From Pictodentalium vernedei (taxonomy: Eukaryota; Mollusca; Scaphopoda; Dentaliida; Dentaliidae): a stretch of 64,000 nt of DNA. Within the stretch, counting starts at the first letter, position 1. Every line of letters begins with the position of its first letter. Both the position numbers and the translations under genes were made by a program. Location: the NCBI GenBank assembly GCA_031216915.1, contig CM062294.1, positions 387,863,217 through 387,927,216 of the forward strand, in the 5' to 3' direction. Positions 1 to 12,145 of this stretch are shown piece by piece. The notes beneath the pieces were generated by a model that was not told where the DNA came from, did no database searches, and was given only the letters and a program-made list of their open reading frames with translations.

Positions 1-561
1 GCTAAAACTCCCAAGAAATTTTAGTAATAATATTACAGAAAATATGCCAAAAGCATGGGAGAATAGCAAGGGGGGAATTAAAGGAAAGGGAGAGAGGAAA
101 ACACTGAACAAGCAGTGTAACTTTATAGCAAGAATGACCACAACAGGCCCATGCCTCGAAAATAGGTAACTTAACATAATTTCTTTAAAAAATTTTAAGT
201 TACAGCCCTGATTATTTTCTGTCACTCAGTTTTCCTCTCCTCCTTCTATTTCCTCCTTAGATTCACCATTTCTCTAATATTTATGTGTCTGGCATCATTT
301 AAACTGAGATTTACAAGCACAAAGATCAGTCAGATGTGAACTGATGAAGGGCCAAACAACGAATGATAAATGGCGCCAATTTCGGGACGTCCTTGACACT
401 GCACATGCGCAGTAGAGGCGAAGTATGGAGGGCCATTCAGGACATGATTTCTTTGGTTTTAGATGCAAATTTTGGGGATTGGGGGGCAAAATTTGTGTTT
501 GGCCCTAGATTTTTAAGAGTTAGCACCAGCTATGTCTGGGTCATTGGTACAGTATAAAAAT
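1..561 (-). mobile_element. 5' terminal part of a DIRS retrotransposon cut by the window edge
   Basis: The stretch aligns by eye with the 5' leader and terminal repeat of the complete copy at 33379-40511. It shares the CCAAAAGCATGGGAGAAT block, the ATGCCTCGAAAATAGG block, the GCGCCAATTTCGGGACG block and the end CATTGGTACAGTATAAAAAT. The shared end stops at about 561, then unrelated AT-rich DNA follows. The element reads on the minus strand, so its body lies left of the window. No coding sequence of this copy is present. Confidence 0.85.
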
Positions 562-1069
562 ATATGATTTTTTCATTTAAAAAAAAAAAAAAAAAAAAAA
601 AAACATATCATGTAACCCTTCATTGGAATGAGCTTAATGAGGTGTTGGTGGTTTTGGTGAATTTTTTTGAAATTTTTTTTTTTTCAACTGCTAAATTTGT
701 ACATTACATAGGCAGGTACAAATGATTCATTAGTTATAGGGTTAATCCTCACAGTAAACAAGCACTGCTTCACTTCCCATGGGAGAACCTATCTATATTG
801 AGTTCTTGAAAGGTATTGGAATGATTTTGGCTACAGTTTTGATTATAGCGATCAGGAAAATCCATTTTGAATTTGTGTGGAGGTTCAGAAATAATTTAAT
901 CCGACAGCTTGTCACATACTGATCCACCTTAAGTATTGCTTGTTCATTTTGGCCATAATAAATTTAATACATACATTATGATCAGCTCACTCCCACACAG
1001 CCCCCATATTTAGGCCTGGCCTCATATTTTTCTTAATACTATCGAACACTCAAGGTTTTAGTTGTTATG
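562..1069. other. Interval without genes: poly-A tract and foldback remnant
   Basis: A poly-A run of about 25 bases (roughly 579-603) is followed by CATTGGAATGAGCTTAATGAGG and a T-rich block. The same order of blocks occurs in the long foldback at 56700-56795, so this is probably a decayed copy of it. I see no coding potential in the rest. Confidence 0.5.
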
Positions 1070-1365
1070 AGGGAGCATGGTGGCTCAGCGGTTACAGCAT
1101 TTAACTACACACCGAGGGGTCCATAGTTCTATCCCTGCCAGGAGTAACTGCTCATGCTCTTGGGCAAGGCACTTAATCCCAATTGCCCATGATGTCGCTG
1201 TATGCTAAGGCATACTGCATATCTATGGTGTACCTTTCTTCAACCAATGTTCATCCTGCTTGTATGGAGTTAGTACGTTGGGGAGTCTGACAGTTGCTCT
1301 CAATTGCTCGATGGTTCTCTCTGTGTACTCCAGCTTCCTCTACCCATAAACCTGTCCGACAAGAG
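1070..1365 (+). mobile_element. tRNA-derived SINE, old copy
   Basis: It starts GAGGGAGCATGGTGGCTCAG, an A-box-like tRNA head. It has a degenerate B-box region, then the core CTTGGGCAAGGCACTTAATC and the block CTTCAACCAATG...TTGTATGGAGTTAGTA. The same order of blocks occurs at 61420-61780 and, inverted, at 5095-5456. The 3' tail has diverged and I found no clear target-site duplication, so this is the oldest of the three copies. Confidence 0.8.
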
Positions 1366-1429
1366 GTGACATGATTTTCTCAATTCAAACCAAATATATC
1401 CCAATCTCGGTCCTCAAGCAAACTAGAGT

Positions 1430-3215
1430 TATGTCATGCATAGAGCCTGACTGTACCAGCAATGACAATGCATAGACAAAAAATAGTCTGTGATATTTTT
1501 TGTTAACCGTTCACCTAATGAATCAGCCATATCTGCACTCATGATATACAAAAAATGCTATTCAAACTTTCTTTTTTTTTCATTTTTCTACCCCAAAACA
1601 TACCTCATCACCTTTTAATGGAAGCATGATGAGCTTGTTCCAATAAGGACTAATAAGCAATGGTTAGAAGTCAAAAATGAAAAAATCTGATCTTTCAGAA
1701 AAATAATTTGTACTGTTGGTTTCAACTTGTGTTAGGTAAAGGGTTAAAGATGCAGTACAGGGTTAAATTAATGCCAATATTATTTGAAACCACTGTATAC
1801 AGGTTCAGAAGACCTTGCCCCAAATGAAAAACAATGACGATGTAACATAGTGTTTGAAGAATGAAAGGTACAACCTTGAAAAGCAAAACTTTAATCCCAA
1901 ACTTCAAGCTGGGAATACTAAGTAAAATTGACTGTAAAAAAAGGGTTAAATATTTCCTAAAATGATAAAAGAAATCATTAATGTAAATACAATCATTAAG
2001 TTGTATAAAGCATGCAAGAATTAAAGTAACAAAGTATGTGGTAAAAGCCTAACTTCAAATACGAAGAAACTAAGTCTGAAAACATGTTTAAAAGGGGTTA
2101 AAATCATGCCAATATTAATGAAAATCACTGTAGAAAGCTTGAGTAGACAGTAGACATTGTCTCAAATGAGAAGCAGTAACTTTTCACTAAGCTGTTTGAT
2201 GAATTTAAGGTGTAACTTTGTAAACAAACAAAACTTTAACCAAAAATTTTAACCTGGAAGTTCTAAGTTAAATTGACTGAAAAAAGGGTTAAATATTTCC
2301 CGAAATAACATGAAACACTAGAGTGATGTCACACATACAGCCTGACTGTCCCAGCAATGGCAATGTTTAGACACAAAATAGTCTGAGCCATCTTTTGTTA
2401 ACCATTTACCTAACAAATCTGCCATATCTGCACTCATGATATACAAAAATTGCTATTCAAATTTTATTTTTTCATTTTTCTACCCCAAAACATACCTCAT
2501 AACCTATTAATGGAACAAGCTTGATGAGCTTGTTCCAATAAGGACTAATAAGCAAAGGTTAGAAGTAAAAAATGGGGAAATCTGATGTTTCAGAAAAATA
2601 ATTTATACTGTTGGCTTCAACTTGTGTTACGTAAAGGGTTAAAGATACAGTACATAAAACAGTGTTGGGCCATAGGAGTCAAATTTTTTTTTTTTTGCAT
2701 TTAATAACTCCCAATCGTACAAAATGCATTTTGGGAATAATTGCCTAAGTGACATGTGTGTGTGTGTGTGGGTGGGGTTTGGGGGGGGGGGGGGGGGTCA
2801 ATGATTCCATTAAGTTGTATTGACCATGCAAGAATTTCTTACTCTAATTCTTTCATGGTCAACACAACTTAATGGAATCATGAAGTTGTACTGACCATGC
2901 AAGAATTAGAGTAAGAAAGTATGTGGCAAAATCTAATTTCAAATACAAAGAAAGTAAGTCTGCAAACATGTTTAAAAGGGGTTAAAATCATGCCGATATT
3001 AATGAAAAGTACTGTAGAAATGTTCAGTAGATAGTAGACATTGTCCCAAATAAGAAACAGTGACATTCCACTAAACTGTTCGAAGAATTAAAGGTGTAAT
3101 TTAACCCCCCTCCCCCCAACCCCTCCAAAAAAACTTTAACCAAAAACTTTAACATGGAAGTTGTAAGTTAAATTGCCATACAAAAAAGAGTTAAATATTA
3201 CCCAAAATAACATGA
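1430..3215. repeat. Two tandem copies of a ~885 bp repeat
   Basis: The block around 1430-2320 recurs at 2325-3215 in the same order: AGCCTGACTGT..CAGCAATG, CATATCTGCACTCATGATAT, CCCCAAAACATACCTCAT, TGATGAGCTTGTTCCAATAA, a GGGTTAAAGAT block and AACATGTTTAAAAGGGGTTA. Landmarks are spaced about 885 bp apart. Each copy carries the AAGCT..GAGCTTGTTCCA hairpin also seen near 56486-56522. No coding potential was recognised. Confidence 0.8.
2801..2881. repeat. Hairpin with 36-bp arms next to a G-tract
   Basis: The left arm 2801-2836 and right arm 2846-2881 are near-perfect reverse complements around a 9-base loop. The left arm opens ATGATTCCATTAAGTTGTAT. A run of about 20 G ends at 2797, just before the hairpin. 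The right side is followed by a direct copy of part of the left arm (AGTTGTACTGACCATGCAAG), which suggests a local inverted duplication. Confidence 0.85.
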
Positions 3216-3524
3216 ATTATATAAAAAAAAAAATCATAATGAGAATGATACAATCAAAAGTAATATTAATTTAAAAGAAAAAAAACAAAAAACTTTAAGG
3301 TTGACTAAACAACTTTAACCACAAACTTTAACCAAAACTCCAAATGTTAACAGACGAAAATTAGGGCTGAACAGGAAAAAAAACCAAAAAAAACTTGAAC
3401 CTTTAGTAAAAAACTTTAACCACAAACTTTAACCAAAACTCTAAATGTTAACAGATGGATAGACGGACGGATGGACAGACGGATGAAAGTCATGACTATA
3501 TCCCACTGTAAACAGTCGGGCTAA
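3216..3524 (+). repeat. 3' end of a repeat: GACGG tract, hairpin, CTAA
   Basis: AACTTTAACCAAAACT-type blocks lead into GATAGACGGACGGATGGACA. The short hairpin ACTGTAAACAGT then follows, and CTAA lies just after it (3521-3524). The same ending logic is shared with otherwise different repeats at 10636, 21206 and 23300. It resembles a Helitron 3' end (hairpin then CTRR), but no helicase gene is present. Confidence 0.5.
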
Positions 3525-3649
3525 AAATGAAGCAGGAGGCAAAAACTATGTTCCAGCACCCAATCATAGATGAACTCCTTGCACCTTGTACCAATTATAG
3601 CAGGAATATAATCCTGAAAAGGAGTTAACTTTTGGCATTCGAAAGAACA

Positions 3650-5040
3650 CTCATTTATCACACTAGGTTAGTATGGCATTATCAATAGGGCTAAAAGACT
3701 CGGACAACTAACACAAAAACAACACTGCTAAGGAGAGAACAAACTCTTCTCATGTAACGGTACCTTGTCCGATAGGACTGTGGTCTAAGCTTGGCTGAAG
3801 CAGCTAAAGGTCTTCCTGTTCGTTAAGACAATTTAATGGCTGATAACTATGGCCCTAGAAGCTCACTAAAGGAGACTTACAAAGCTAGCTGCTACTGATA
3901 GGGATAAAACACTGCTCATACTTCTAGCTAGGCTACTAAGGTGTCAACAATAAGACTAAAGTCTATGACACTTAAGAAAACAACACCAAGAAGGAAAAAA
4001 GCACTTGTTCCTTTAGCGGTTCTATTCCCAAAAGACAGTGGTCTCAGTCTAGCTAATGAAGTTTAGAAGACGTCATCTCCGTGAAGACAGATATCTCGGT
4101 GTAATTTTTGCGACTTTAGACAGCTCACTAGATGGAGCCTTACAACATTAGTCTCTCAAGTTAAGAAAGAAAAGGGCCGCACTTGATTATTACAGGCATC
4201 AACAAAAGGACTAAAGGCCCCAGACGCCAAAGAATACAACACCGAGAAGGAAACAACATACTCTTTCCTTTCAACTGCCCTAATTCCAAAGAGACAGCAG
4301 TCTCCTATTAGTCAGCATAGCTAATAAGTCTTCATCCTGTGAAGACAAATATCTCGGTGAAACTGCGACCTTGAAAGCTCACTAAACAGAGAATAACAAC
4401 ATTAGTCGCTCAAGGTAAGGAATAAGGACCGCTCTAACGACCGAAATTCCAAAGAGACAGTAGTCTCAGCTAGCTAACTATTAGTCTTCATCTCCATTAA
4501 GACAAATATCTGTCACCTGCAGCCTTGGAAAGCTCACTAAATGGAGACTTACAATGTTAGTATAAGAAAAAGACCGCTATAAAAATATATAAATCATATA
4601 TCGGTGAAGACAGATATCTGTGTGTTACCCTGCAGCCTTAGACAGCTCACTAAATGGAGACTTACGACATTAGCCGCTAATGTATAAGAGAAGACCGCTC
4701 TCTAACTGTACATAAGGTTACTATGGCATCCACAATAGCACTAAATGCCTCCGACACCTAGGAATACAACACCGAGAAGGAAATGACATACTTATTCCTT
4801 CTAACGGCTCTATTCCCAACAAGACAGCTGTCTCAGCCTATCTATGAGCTATCGATCTTCTATTCGTAAGGAATAGATCATTGCTTTTCTTATACTATTG
4901 ATAAGCCAAGGGAGGCGTCATAAATTGGACCAAAAGCCTTCAACACCTGAGCCGAAATATCCAGGAAGGAAAGATCTTTGTCTTTCCTTCACCCGGTACC
5001 TTAAGCTGTTTTTTGTCTAGCAAACGCAGACTTTTGTTCA
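3650..5040. repeat. Degenerate tandem array, unit up to ~260 bp
   Basis: Recurring landmarks are GACAGTGGTCTCAG (near 3778, 4033, 4300, 4456 and 4823), GTGAAGACAGATATCT (near 4080, 4340, 4497 and 4605) and GCTCACTAAATGGAGACTTA (near 3858, 4118, 4376, 4531 and 4646). Spacing varies from about 110 to 370 bp, so units have been lost or fused. The array lies downstream of the D0 gag fragment. It may be an expanded part of that element, but I could not align it with the other DIRS copies. Confidence 0.6.
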
Positions 5041-7014
5041 GATGGAACAAGATTCGAAGAGCTTATGAATAAAAATTCATAGTCTTAATGTGCCATTATT
5101 TATTGATGTTTAAGGTCACATATTTATGCACAATGGCTAATCATGACCGTGACAGTTTTACAGGTGGAGGAAGCCGGAGTACCCGGAGAGAACCACTGAG
5201 CAACGACGAGCACCTGCCAGCTCCCCAACATCGTAACTCCACACTGCAGCACAGGCAAGGTTAGATTGGTTGAAGACATGCGTACCATCGACGTGCAGTA
5301 CGCCTTAGTACACGGCGTCATCATGCCCCCAATGGAGATGAAGTGTCTTGCCCAAGGACACAATGCGGTTGCCGCAGGTGGGATTCAAACCGAGGACCTC
5401 TCGGCTTGCAGCCTGCACCTCTACCTACTGAGCTACCACGCTCCCCTAATGTGCCGTTCTCTGAGAGATGGAAAATCAACCTCTGTAACCCTCTCACCAT
5501 CTGAATGTTTCATCTGAAACATGGTCAACACCATCTGAATGTGCAGATGACTGGACCAACCCAGCACCGTCCGACAGCTCACTACCAGAGCCTGTTGGTG
5601 GCAGAACCTGCAATTACTGGGATGCTGCAATACATTGCGCAATCTGCAGCAGCAGGTCCATAAACAAGGCTTGTAGAGCAGCGATTCCGCTTCTTCACAA
5701 GATGCTGCTCACAGGACAGAGATCTGTCCCCAGATCTATCGATGCATGTCCCGTATAAAAATGCCTCGAATGACTAGCTACAGATTAATCCGACTTCGGT
5801 GGTGAAGACTGGGAACATCTCTGTGGAACAGGATGAACATGCTAAGTCATATAGCTAGTCTGCGGTCTAACATGCTTCATCGATGAAGCAGAGGAAGAAG
5901 CCATATCTGCAATTGGCCCCGGCTGCAGCGTGGAAGGAGCATCCCGAACCGCAGGCATGAACGGGCATCCCAACTCACTAAAGTTTCTCGAAGCGAAATC
6001 AGTTGGCCTGACTGCTGACGGAATGGAGAGAGATCTCCAGCTCGCAGTCTGGCTCAAGACCTCGTGGAGCATTCTGTTTAGAAACTTGTAGGCTTCTACC
6101 CCTTAGCATGCTTTTTCATGGAAGTAGAGGAAGCCATAACAACAGACGACGCCAGCTGAAGTGTGGAAGGAGCATTGCTCCGACACATTGAAGTTTCTCA
6201 CAATGGACAAACAGTCAACCCTGACTGCTAACGGGACATAGAATGCTCTCCAACTCGCGATCTGGCACCAGATCTCGCTGAGTATCCCGTTGAGAAACTT
6301 GCAGGCTAATCCTGTTTGCATGCATTTCCATGTAAGAAGAAGAAGCCATAGCCGCAACTGATGCCGGCTGCATTGTGGAAGGAACATCCCGACACGTGTT
6401 CCGACTCATTATAGTTTCTCGCAACGGACACAGTCGACACCGACTGTTAACGGGACAGAGAGGGTTCTCCAACTCGCGATCTGACCTCAGATCTCACTGA
6501 GCGTCCAGTAGAGAAACTTATTGCCATCGTCGCTGGGTGAGCTTTATATTATAAGGTGCTCGCTCTACCCACATTATACTACTCGACTGCAATGGATCTA
6601 CCAGGTGTCTCGGCTCCCTAAAAAGGGCTCACCACTGAACCAGTCGAGCTAGCTGCATGCATAGAAATAAGCTACTCCGGCTTTAATCCTGTGCATAATA
6701 TCATGAGCACCTTGGCAGGTAGCTCTGTTTTACTCATCAGAGCAGGGCTCCTCAGAGTGCGATGACAGCAGCACGTAACAGACAGGTGTCAAAGTACCAT
6801 CACCATGTTCTTGTTCCCCTGAAAAAGAGAGCAAAAGACTAGTATCAGCCAGCGGTGAAGGCTCCCATCAGAACTTCACCACCCACCACACAGGTCGACA
6901 CCCGTTTACAACGTTCACATCCCATAGTACAAGTATTGAAGGAGTGCAGCGACTATCGGAAAACAACAAGCCTTTTTTCTGAGGCTTCCTGGACTTACAA
7001 TTACCAATTATTAT
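5041..7014 (-). pseudogene. D0: decayed DIRS gag fragment
   Basis: Minus-strand sequence matches DIRS gag regions. The blocks GCAGATGACTGGACCAACCC and TGGGATGCTGC (5540-5660) match 29360-29450 and 29790-29870. TGTTCTTGTTCCCCTGAAAA near 6806 matches the gag start region of D1 and D2. The part 5880-6520 contains three diverged tandem copies of a ~220 bp gag segment that is single in D2. A SINE splits the fragment at 5095-5456. The 5' side stops at 7014, where a hAT-like element begins, and resumes at 24049. No open frame survives. Confidence 0.75.
5095..5456 (-). mobile_element. tRNA-derived SINE with target-site duplication
   Basis: Read on the minus strand it starts GGGGAGCGTGGTAGCTCAGT. It has a B-box-like GGTTTGAATCC, the core CTTGGGCAAGACACTT, and a 3' end in GTGACCTTAAACATCAATAA. 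The 9-bp direct repeat TAATGTGCC flanks it at 5086-5094 and 5457-5465. Removing the SINE restores continuity of the D0 gag sequence. Frames across the SINE are meaningless. Confidence 0.92.
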
Positions 7015-7166
7015 TAGGGCTGAAATGATTAGCTATTTTCGAAAGTTGACTAGTCGCCGGTAGTAATTGACTTAAAGTCGACTAGTTGGCCCGTTTTGCT
7101 ACAAAAATACAAGATTACTTATCATATATAATAACACTTTGGCCGGCCGCTGATTTGTAACAGTAT

Positions 7167-7236
7167 TCCATTTCTGAAGAGAGACAGATGTGAACCACAT
7201 GGTCTGTGACGCTTCGCACAAAATGACATAAAACCT
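7167..7236 (+). repeat. 70-bp inverted repeat, left member
   Basis: The reverse complement of this segment recurs at 12707-12776 with only about three differences. Just inside lie GTGTATAAGTCGGCCCCGTG and GTATAAGTCGCAC. A related inverted block (GTGTGACTTATACATGGACA) lies near 12360. The pair may mark the two ends of a DNA transposon of about 5.6 kb, nested in the hAT-like shell and itself containing the 7442-10636 repeat. Confidence 0.75.
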
Positions 7237-7441
7237 ATATGTCCGTGTATAAGTCGGCCCCGTGTATAAGTCGCACCCCCAACTCTCACTCGGAATTCCT
7301 CCCTTTTGCCTAAAGCCCATGTATAAGACTGTAAGTAGCACACCCATTTTCAAATATATGCAGTCAACAGAATTAGTTGCAAGTTACATTTTGCCAATTT
7401 GGGATGCAACGGAAATAGTTTTCACAAGTTATCATGTGGTG

Positions 7442-10400
7442 AACAAGAGGCCCCAGGGGGCCTGAGGGTGCTCACACCTGACATGGTAGCCTAAATATCA
7501 ACCCAGAGAATTGATTTCAACAAGTTGCATCTGCTCCTCCTAAGAAAAGCTTATACCAAATATCCAAAGATTCTGACCAGGGGATCTAAAAAAAGAAGAA
7601 GATTTTTAAAGATTATTCCTCATATTGAACTAAGTTATAATTTGGGCTCCCACAGGGACTTTGCTTTAACAAACTTGAATCTCACCCCCCTAAGGATGCT
7701 GCACACCAAATATCAAAATATTCCGACTGCTGGATCTGAAGAAATTTTTAAAGAAAATTCCTTATTTTGAACTAAGTTACGATTCAAGCTCCCACAGTGA
7801 GTCCAAATATGGACCTAGGGACTTGGCTTGAACAAACTTGAATCTCACCCCCCTAAGCATGGTGCATACCCAATATCAAAAGATTCTGCCTGCTGGATCT
7901 GGAGAAGAAGATTTTTTAAGAAATTTGCCTGAAATGCACTAAGTTTGAATTCGAGCTTCTATAGTGAGCCCAAATATGAGTCTAGGGAGCCGATTTGAAC
8001 AAACTTGAATCAGATCCACCCCACAATGTTGCATACCAAATATCAAAAGATTCTGCCTGCTCGATATGGAGAAGAAGATTTTTTAAGAAATTTGCCTGAA
8101 ATGCACTAAGTTCGAAATCGGGCTTCTATAGTGAGCCCAAATATGAATCCAGGGGTCCGATTTGAACAAACTTGAATCAGATCTACCCCACAATGTTGCA
8201 TACCAAATATCAAAAGATTCTGCCTGCTGTATCTGGAGAAGAAGATTTTTTAAGAAATTTGCCTGAAATGCACTAAGTTCGAATTCGAGCTTCTATACTG
8301 AGCCCAAATATAAACCCAGGGGGCCGATTTGAACAAACTTGAATCAGATCCACCCCACAATGTTACATACCAAATATCAAAAGATTCTGCCTGCTGTATC
8401 TGGAGAAGAAGATTTTTTAAGAAATTTGCCTCAAATGCACTAAGTTCGAATTCGGGCTTCTATAGTGAGCCCAAATATGAATCCAGGGAGCCGATTTGAA
8501 AAAACTTGAATCAGATCCACCCCACAATGTTGCATACCAAATATCAAAAGATTCTACCTGCTGGATCTGGAGAAGAAGATTTTTTAATAAATTTGCCTGA
8601 AATGCACTAAGTTCGAATTCGAGCTTCTATACTGAGCCCAAATATAAACCCAGGGGGCCGATTTGAACAAACTTGAATCAGATCCACCCCACAATGTTGC
8701 ATGCCAAATATCAAAAGATTCTGCCTGCTGGATCTGGAGAAGATTTTTTAATAAATTTGCCTGAAATGCACTAAGTTTGAATTCGAGCTTCTATACTGAG
8801 CCCAAATATAAACCCAGGGGGCCGATTTGAACAAACTTGAATCAGATCCACCTCAAAATGTTGCATGCCAAATATCAAAAGATTCTGCCTGCTGGATCTG
8901 GAGAAGAAGATTTTTTAATAAATTTGCCTGAAATGCACTAAGTTCGAATTCGAGCTTCTATACTGAGCCCAAATATAAACCCAGGGGGCCGATTTGAACA
9001 AACTTGAATTAGATCCACCCCACAATGTTGCATGCCAAATATCAAAAGATTCTGCCTGCTGGATCTGGAGAAGAAGATTTTTTAATAAATTTGCCTGAAA
9101 TGCACTAAGTTCGAATTCGAGCTTCTATAGTGAGCCCAAATATGAATCTAGGGAGCCGACTTGAACAAACTTGAATCAGATCCACCCTACAATGTTGCAT
9201 ACCAAATATCAAAAGATTCTGCCAGCTGGATCTGGAGAAGAAGAATTTTTAATGTTTTTCCCATTGCCTACAGTGTTAAAATGCACTAAGTTCGAATTCG
9301 AGCTTCTATACTGAGCCCAAATATAAACCCAGGGAGCCGATTTGAACAAACTTGAATCAGAACCACCCCACAATGTTGCATGCCAAATATCAAAAGATTC
9401 TGCCTGCTGGATCTGGAGAAGAAGATTTTTTAATAAATTTGCCTGAAATGCACTAAGTTCGAATTCGAGCTTCTATACTGAGCCCAAATATAAACCCAGG
9501 GGGCCGATTTGAACAAACTTGAATCAGATCCACCCCACAATGTTGCATGCCAAATATCAAAAGATTCTGCCTGCTGGATCTGGAGAAGAAGATTTTTTAA
9601 TAAATTTGCCTGAAATGTACTAAGTTCGAATTCGAGCTTCTATACTGAGCCCAAATATAAACCCAGGGGGCCGATTTGAACAAACTTGAATTAGATCCAC
9701 CCCACAATGTTGCATGCCAAATATCAAAAGATTCTGCCTGCTGGATCTGGAGAAGAAGATTTTTTAATAAATTTGCCTGAAATGCACTAAGTTCGAATTC
9801 GAGCTTCTATAGTGAGCCCAAATATGAATCTAGGGAGCCGATTTGAACAAACTTGAATCAGATCCACCCTACAATGTTGCATACCAAAATATCAAAAGAT
9901 TCTGCCAGCTGGATCTGGAGAAGAAGAATTTTTAATGTTTTTCCCATTGCCTACAGTGTTAAAAAGTACTGACTCAGCACTTTTTCAAAGTTCTGAAAAA
10001 AGTACCTTGTGATCGAACCGATAGGGTTTTTTTAACCATTCTATTCTACTGTATAAAAGTAAGCTTTATACAAAATAAGAATTCCCTGTGACGTGTAGTT
10101 TTGGAGATATGGCAGTTTTAAGGTTTTTCCTATTTTTAGCTCCCGAGGTTCCCACGGGGCAATGAGAAATTTTTTTTTTTGCATCAATCAACTACTTATG
10201 ACCCATTATCATTTCATATAAAATTTGGTTCAAATCGACCTGACGGTTCTGAAAATAGATATTTTAGGCATGGCCAAAATTTGTGCCCCTCTCATAACGA
10301 AGGCAAATAATGCCCGACAAACTTCTCTTGAACAAACTTGAGACTACACCTCAAAAGGAAGCTGCATACCAAATATCAAGTCTCTGCTATTGCTGGTTCT

Positions 10401-10636
10401 TGAGAAGAAGATTTTTTAAGAATTGGAGCATTTTTGCACCATCCCGCTGCTCAATATGAGCCGAAACCTAATTTGACAAAAAATCAAAATGCCTTTATAT
10501 AACCCCTACTCACATGAAATTTCATTAATAAGCGGCCAGTGTTTGGGAGAAAAAGGCCTAAACACCACCTTCACGCCGGACGCCGGACGAAAAGTGATCA
10601 GAAAAGCTCACCCTGACTTTCAGTCAGGTGAGCTAA
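7442..10636 (+). mobile_element. AAGAGGCCC-type modular repeat E1 (~3.2 kb)
   Basis: It opens AACAAGAGGCCCCAGGGGGC followed by GTGCTCACACCTGAC. It ends with the hairpin AGCTCACCCTGAC-TTTCA-GTCAGGTGAGCT and CTAA (10633-10636). The subterminal GCTCACCTGAC at the start pairs with GTCAGGTGAGC at the end. In between lie a 167-bp tandem array and a 3' module (GTGTTAAAAAGTACTGACTC, then a TTTGGTTCAAATC block). Related copies lie at 21334-23300, 30588-32061 and 32383-40873. No protein is encoded. A Helitron-like non-autonomous origin is plausible from the 3' end but unproven. Confidence 0.8.
7870..9965 (+). repeat. Regular 167-bp tandem array inside E1
   Basis: The landmark TATCAAAAGATTCTGCC recurs at 8041, 8209, 8375, 8542, 8709, 8873, 9040, 9207, 9388, 9555, 9722 and 9890, almost always 166-168 bp apart. 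Units differ by few bases. Unit variants (AGTGAGCCCAAATATGAATC versus ACTGAGCCCAAATATAAACC) alternate. The 9207 unit and the 9890 unit share a private ending (GAATTTTTAATGTTTTTCCC), which shows a block duplication of about 683 bp (four units). Confidence 0.95.
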
Positions 10637-12145
10637 TAAGATAAAAGAATAAAGGAAAATTATTATTCAAGATTTAAAAAATACTCGCATTTAATTGTTT
10701 TTCATTGTTTGTTTATCACCCCAATGTCTAAATCCCTGTCAAGAAATTCCAACACTTGTTTGTGACTGAAACTTCATAGTTTCAGAATCAGAGCACCAGG
10801 GGGCAGCCGAGTGGGTGACTAGGGCGAAGAAGTCGCCTTGTCATTCCTCAAGTCGCCTTGGCTTACATTGGGGGCAAAATTCAAGTCACCCTCCCAAACT
10901 TCCTTGGGAGACATGGCAGTTTACTGTATTTTCTTTTGTTTTATTTCAAAAAAAAAAAAACAACGCTTCCGCATTCACAAAAAAGTAAACATGGCTGCTG
11001 TTAAAATCCATCATATGGCTCTGAAAATAGCCTAAACTAGTTTATATTTCTGAAAAGAGTTGTAATGTCGTAGTTGTTCGAACAATACGCCTCAACTGAT
11101 AGCAACCAGCACAAAATGCTATTTAAAAACAAAAGTGTCAGCAAAAACCATGAATCACACAAGACATGCATCGAGTTGATTAGAATTTATTAAAGTTAAC
11201 CACCGTTTCAAAACCCCCAAAAATGTGCAGGGGACAGTTCATCCATAAAAACGTCGAAATTGCTTACGGTTACGCTCTGTTCCACTGAAAAATTGGTTGC
11301 ATTGAAATTTGCCCCGCAATTTGCATTGAAAGTTTTTCTTTGAAAACTTGTGATGGAAGGGGGTTAAATGTAATAAGGCTACGATAGAAATCACACATAT
11401 TAGGATGGATAAGAATGGCAGGCCTTATCGCACCAGTCGCACGGTCAATGTAAGATGGTTGACAGAAATTGTCATTTTTCTGAACAGAGTATTATCACCC
11501 AGCGCAGCAGGTAAGGGAGACAACTGAAATATTTTGTCATTTACCTTAGAAAAAAATTAACTCAAATTGTTAATGACGCTTAATTTACGAAGGATGTCGA
11601 AAACTTTTTTAACTATGCTTTTCAATTCAATTAGGACATTCAGAAACAATGAATGACCCAGCTTCTTATGTGAACTTTAAATTTATTTTAAATACTTTAA
11701 ATATTTTTAAAAAAAATAATATACCTTCTACTGCAGGGCACACTCTCTCCATGGGTAATGCTAAATTTCAAATCCACTGCATTGAGGCAAATACAAAATC
11801 AACTGCATGGTCACCCCAGGCCTAGTCATCACTGTTAGGGAAGTAAGGGTATTCAGAAACCATGGACGACACAATTTTTTGTAGGGGAGTGGGAGGATTT
11901 TAACCTACATGACTTAGTTTTGTGTATGTATATATGTTTGTATAACTTTTATTTATTTTTTTCTCCACAATTGTGTCCTCTATGTACATTTATTTTGTCA
12001 CAATGTCATATATGTTTTGTTTTTTTTCTGACTTCTCCCTCATGTCCACTCACTTCTCCCTCCTGGCCCCTGACTTCTCCCTAAAGTCTCTGGAGGGAGA
12101 AGACACTTCTCCCTAAAATTAGCTGCCAGGCAGACCCCTGCTGAG
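10637..12145. other. Interval without recognised genes
   Basis: This is AT-rich non-coding DNA between E1 and the 12146 foldback. Short frames such as the one near 10838-11035 have no recognisable domain and contain homopolymers. Nothing else stands out. Confidence 0.5.
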
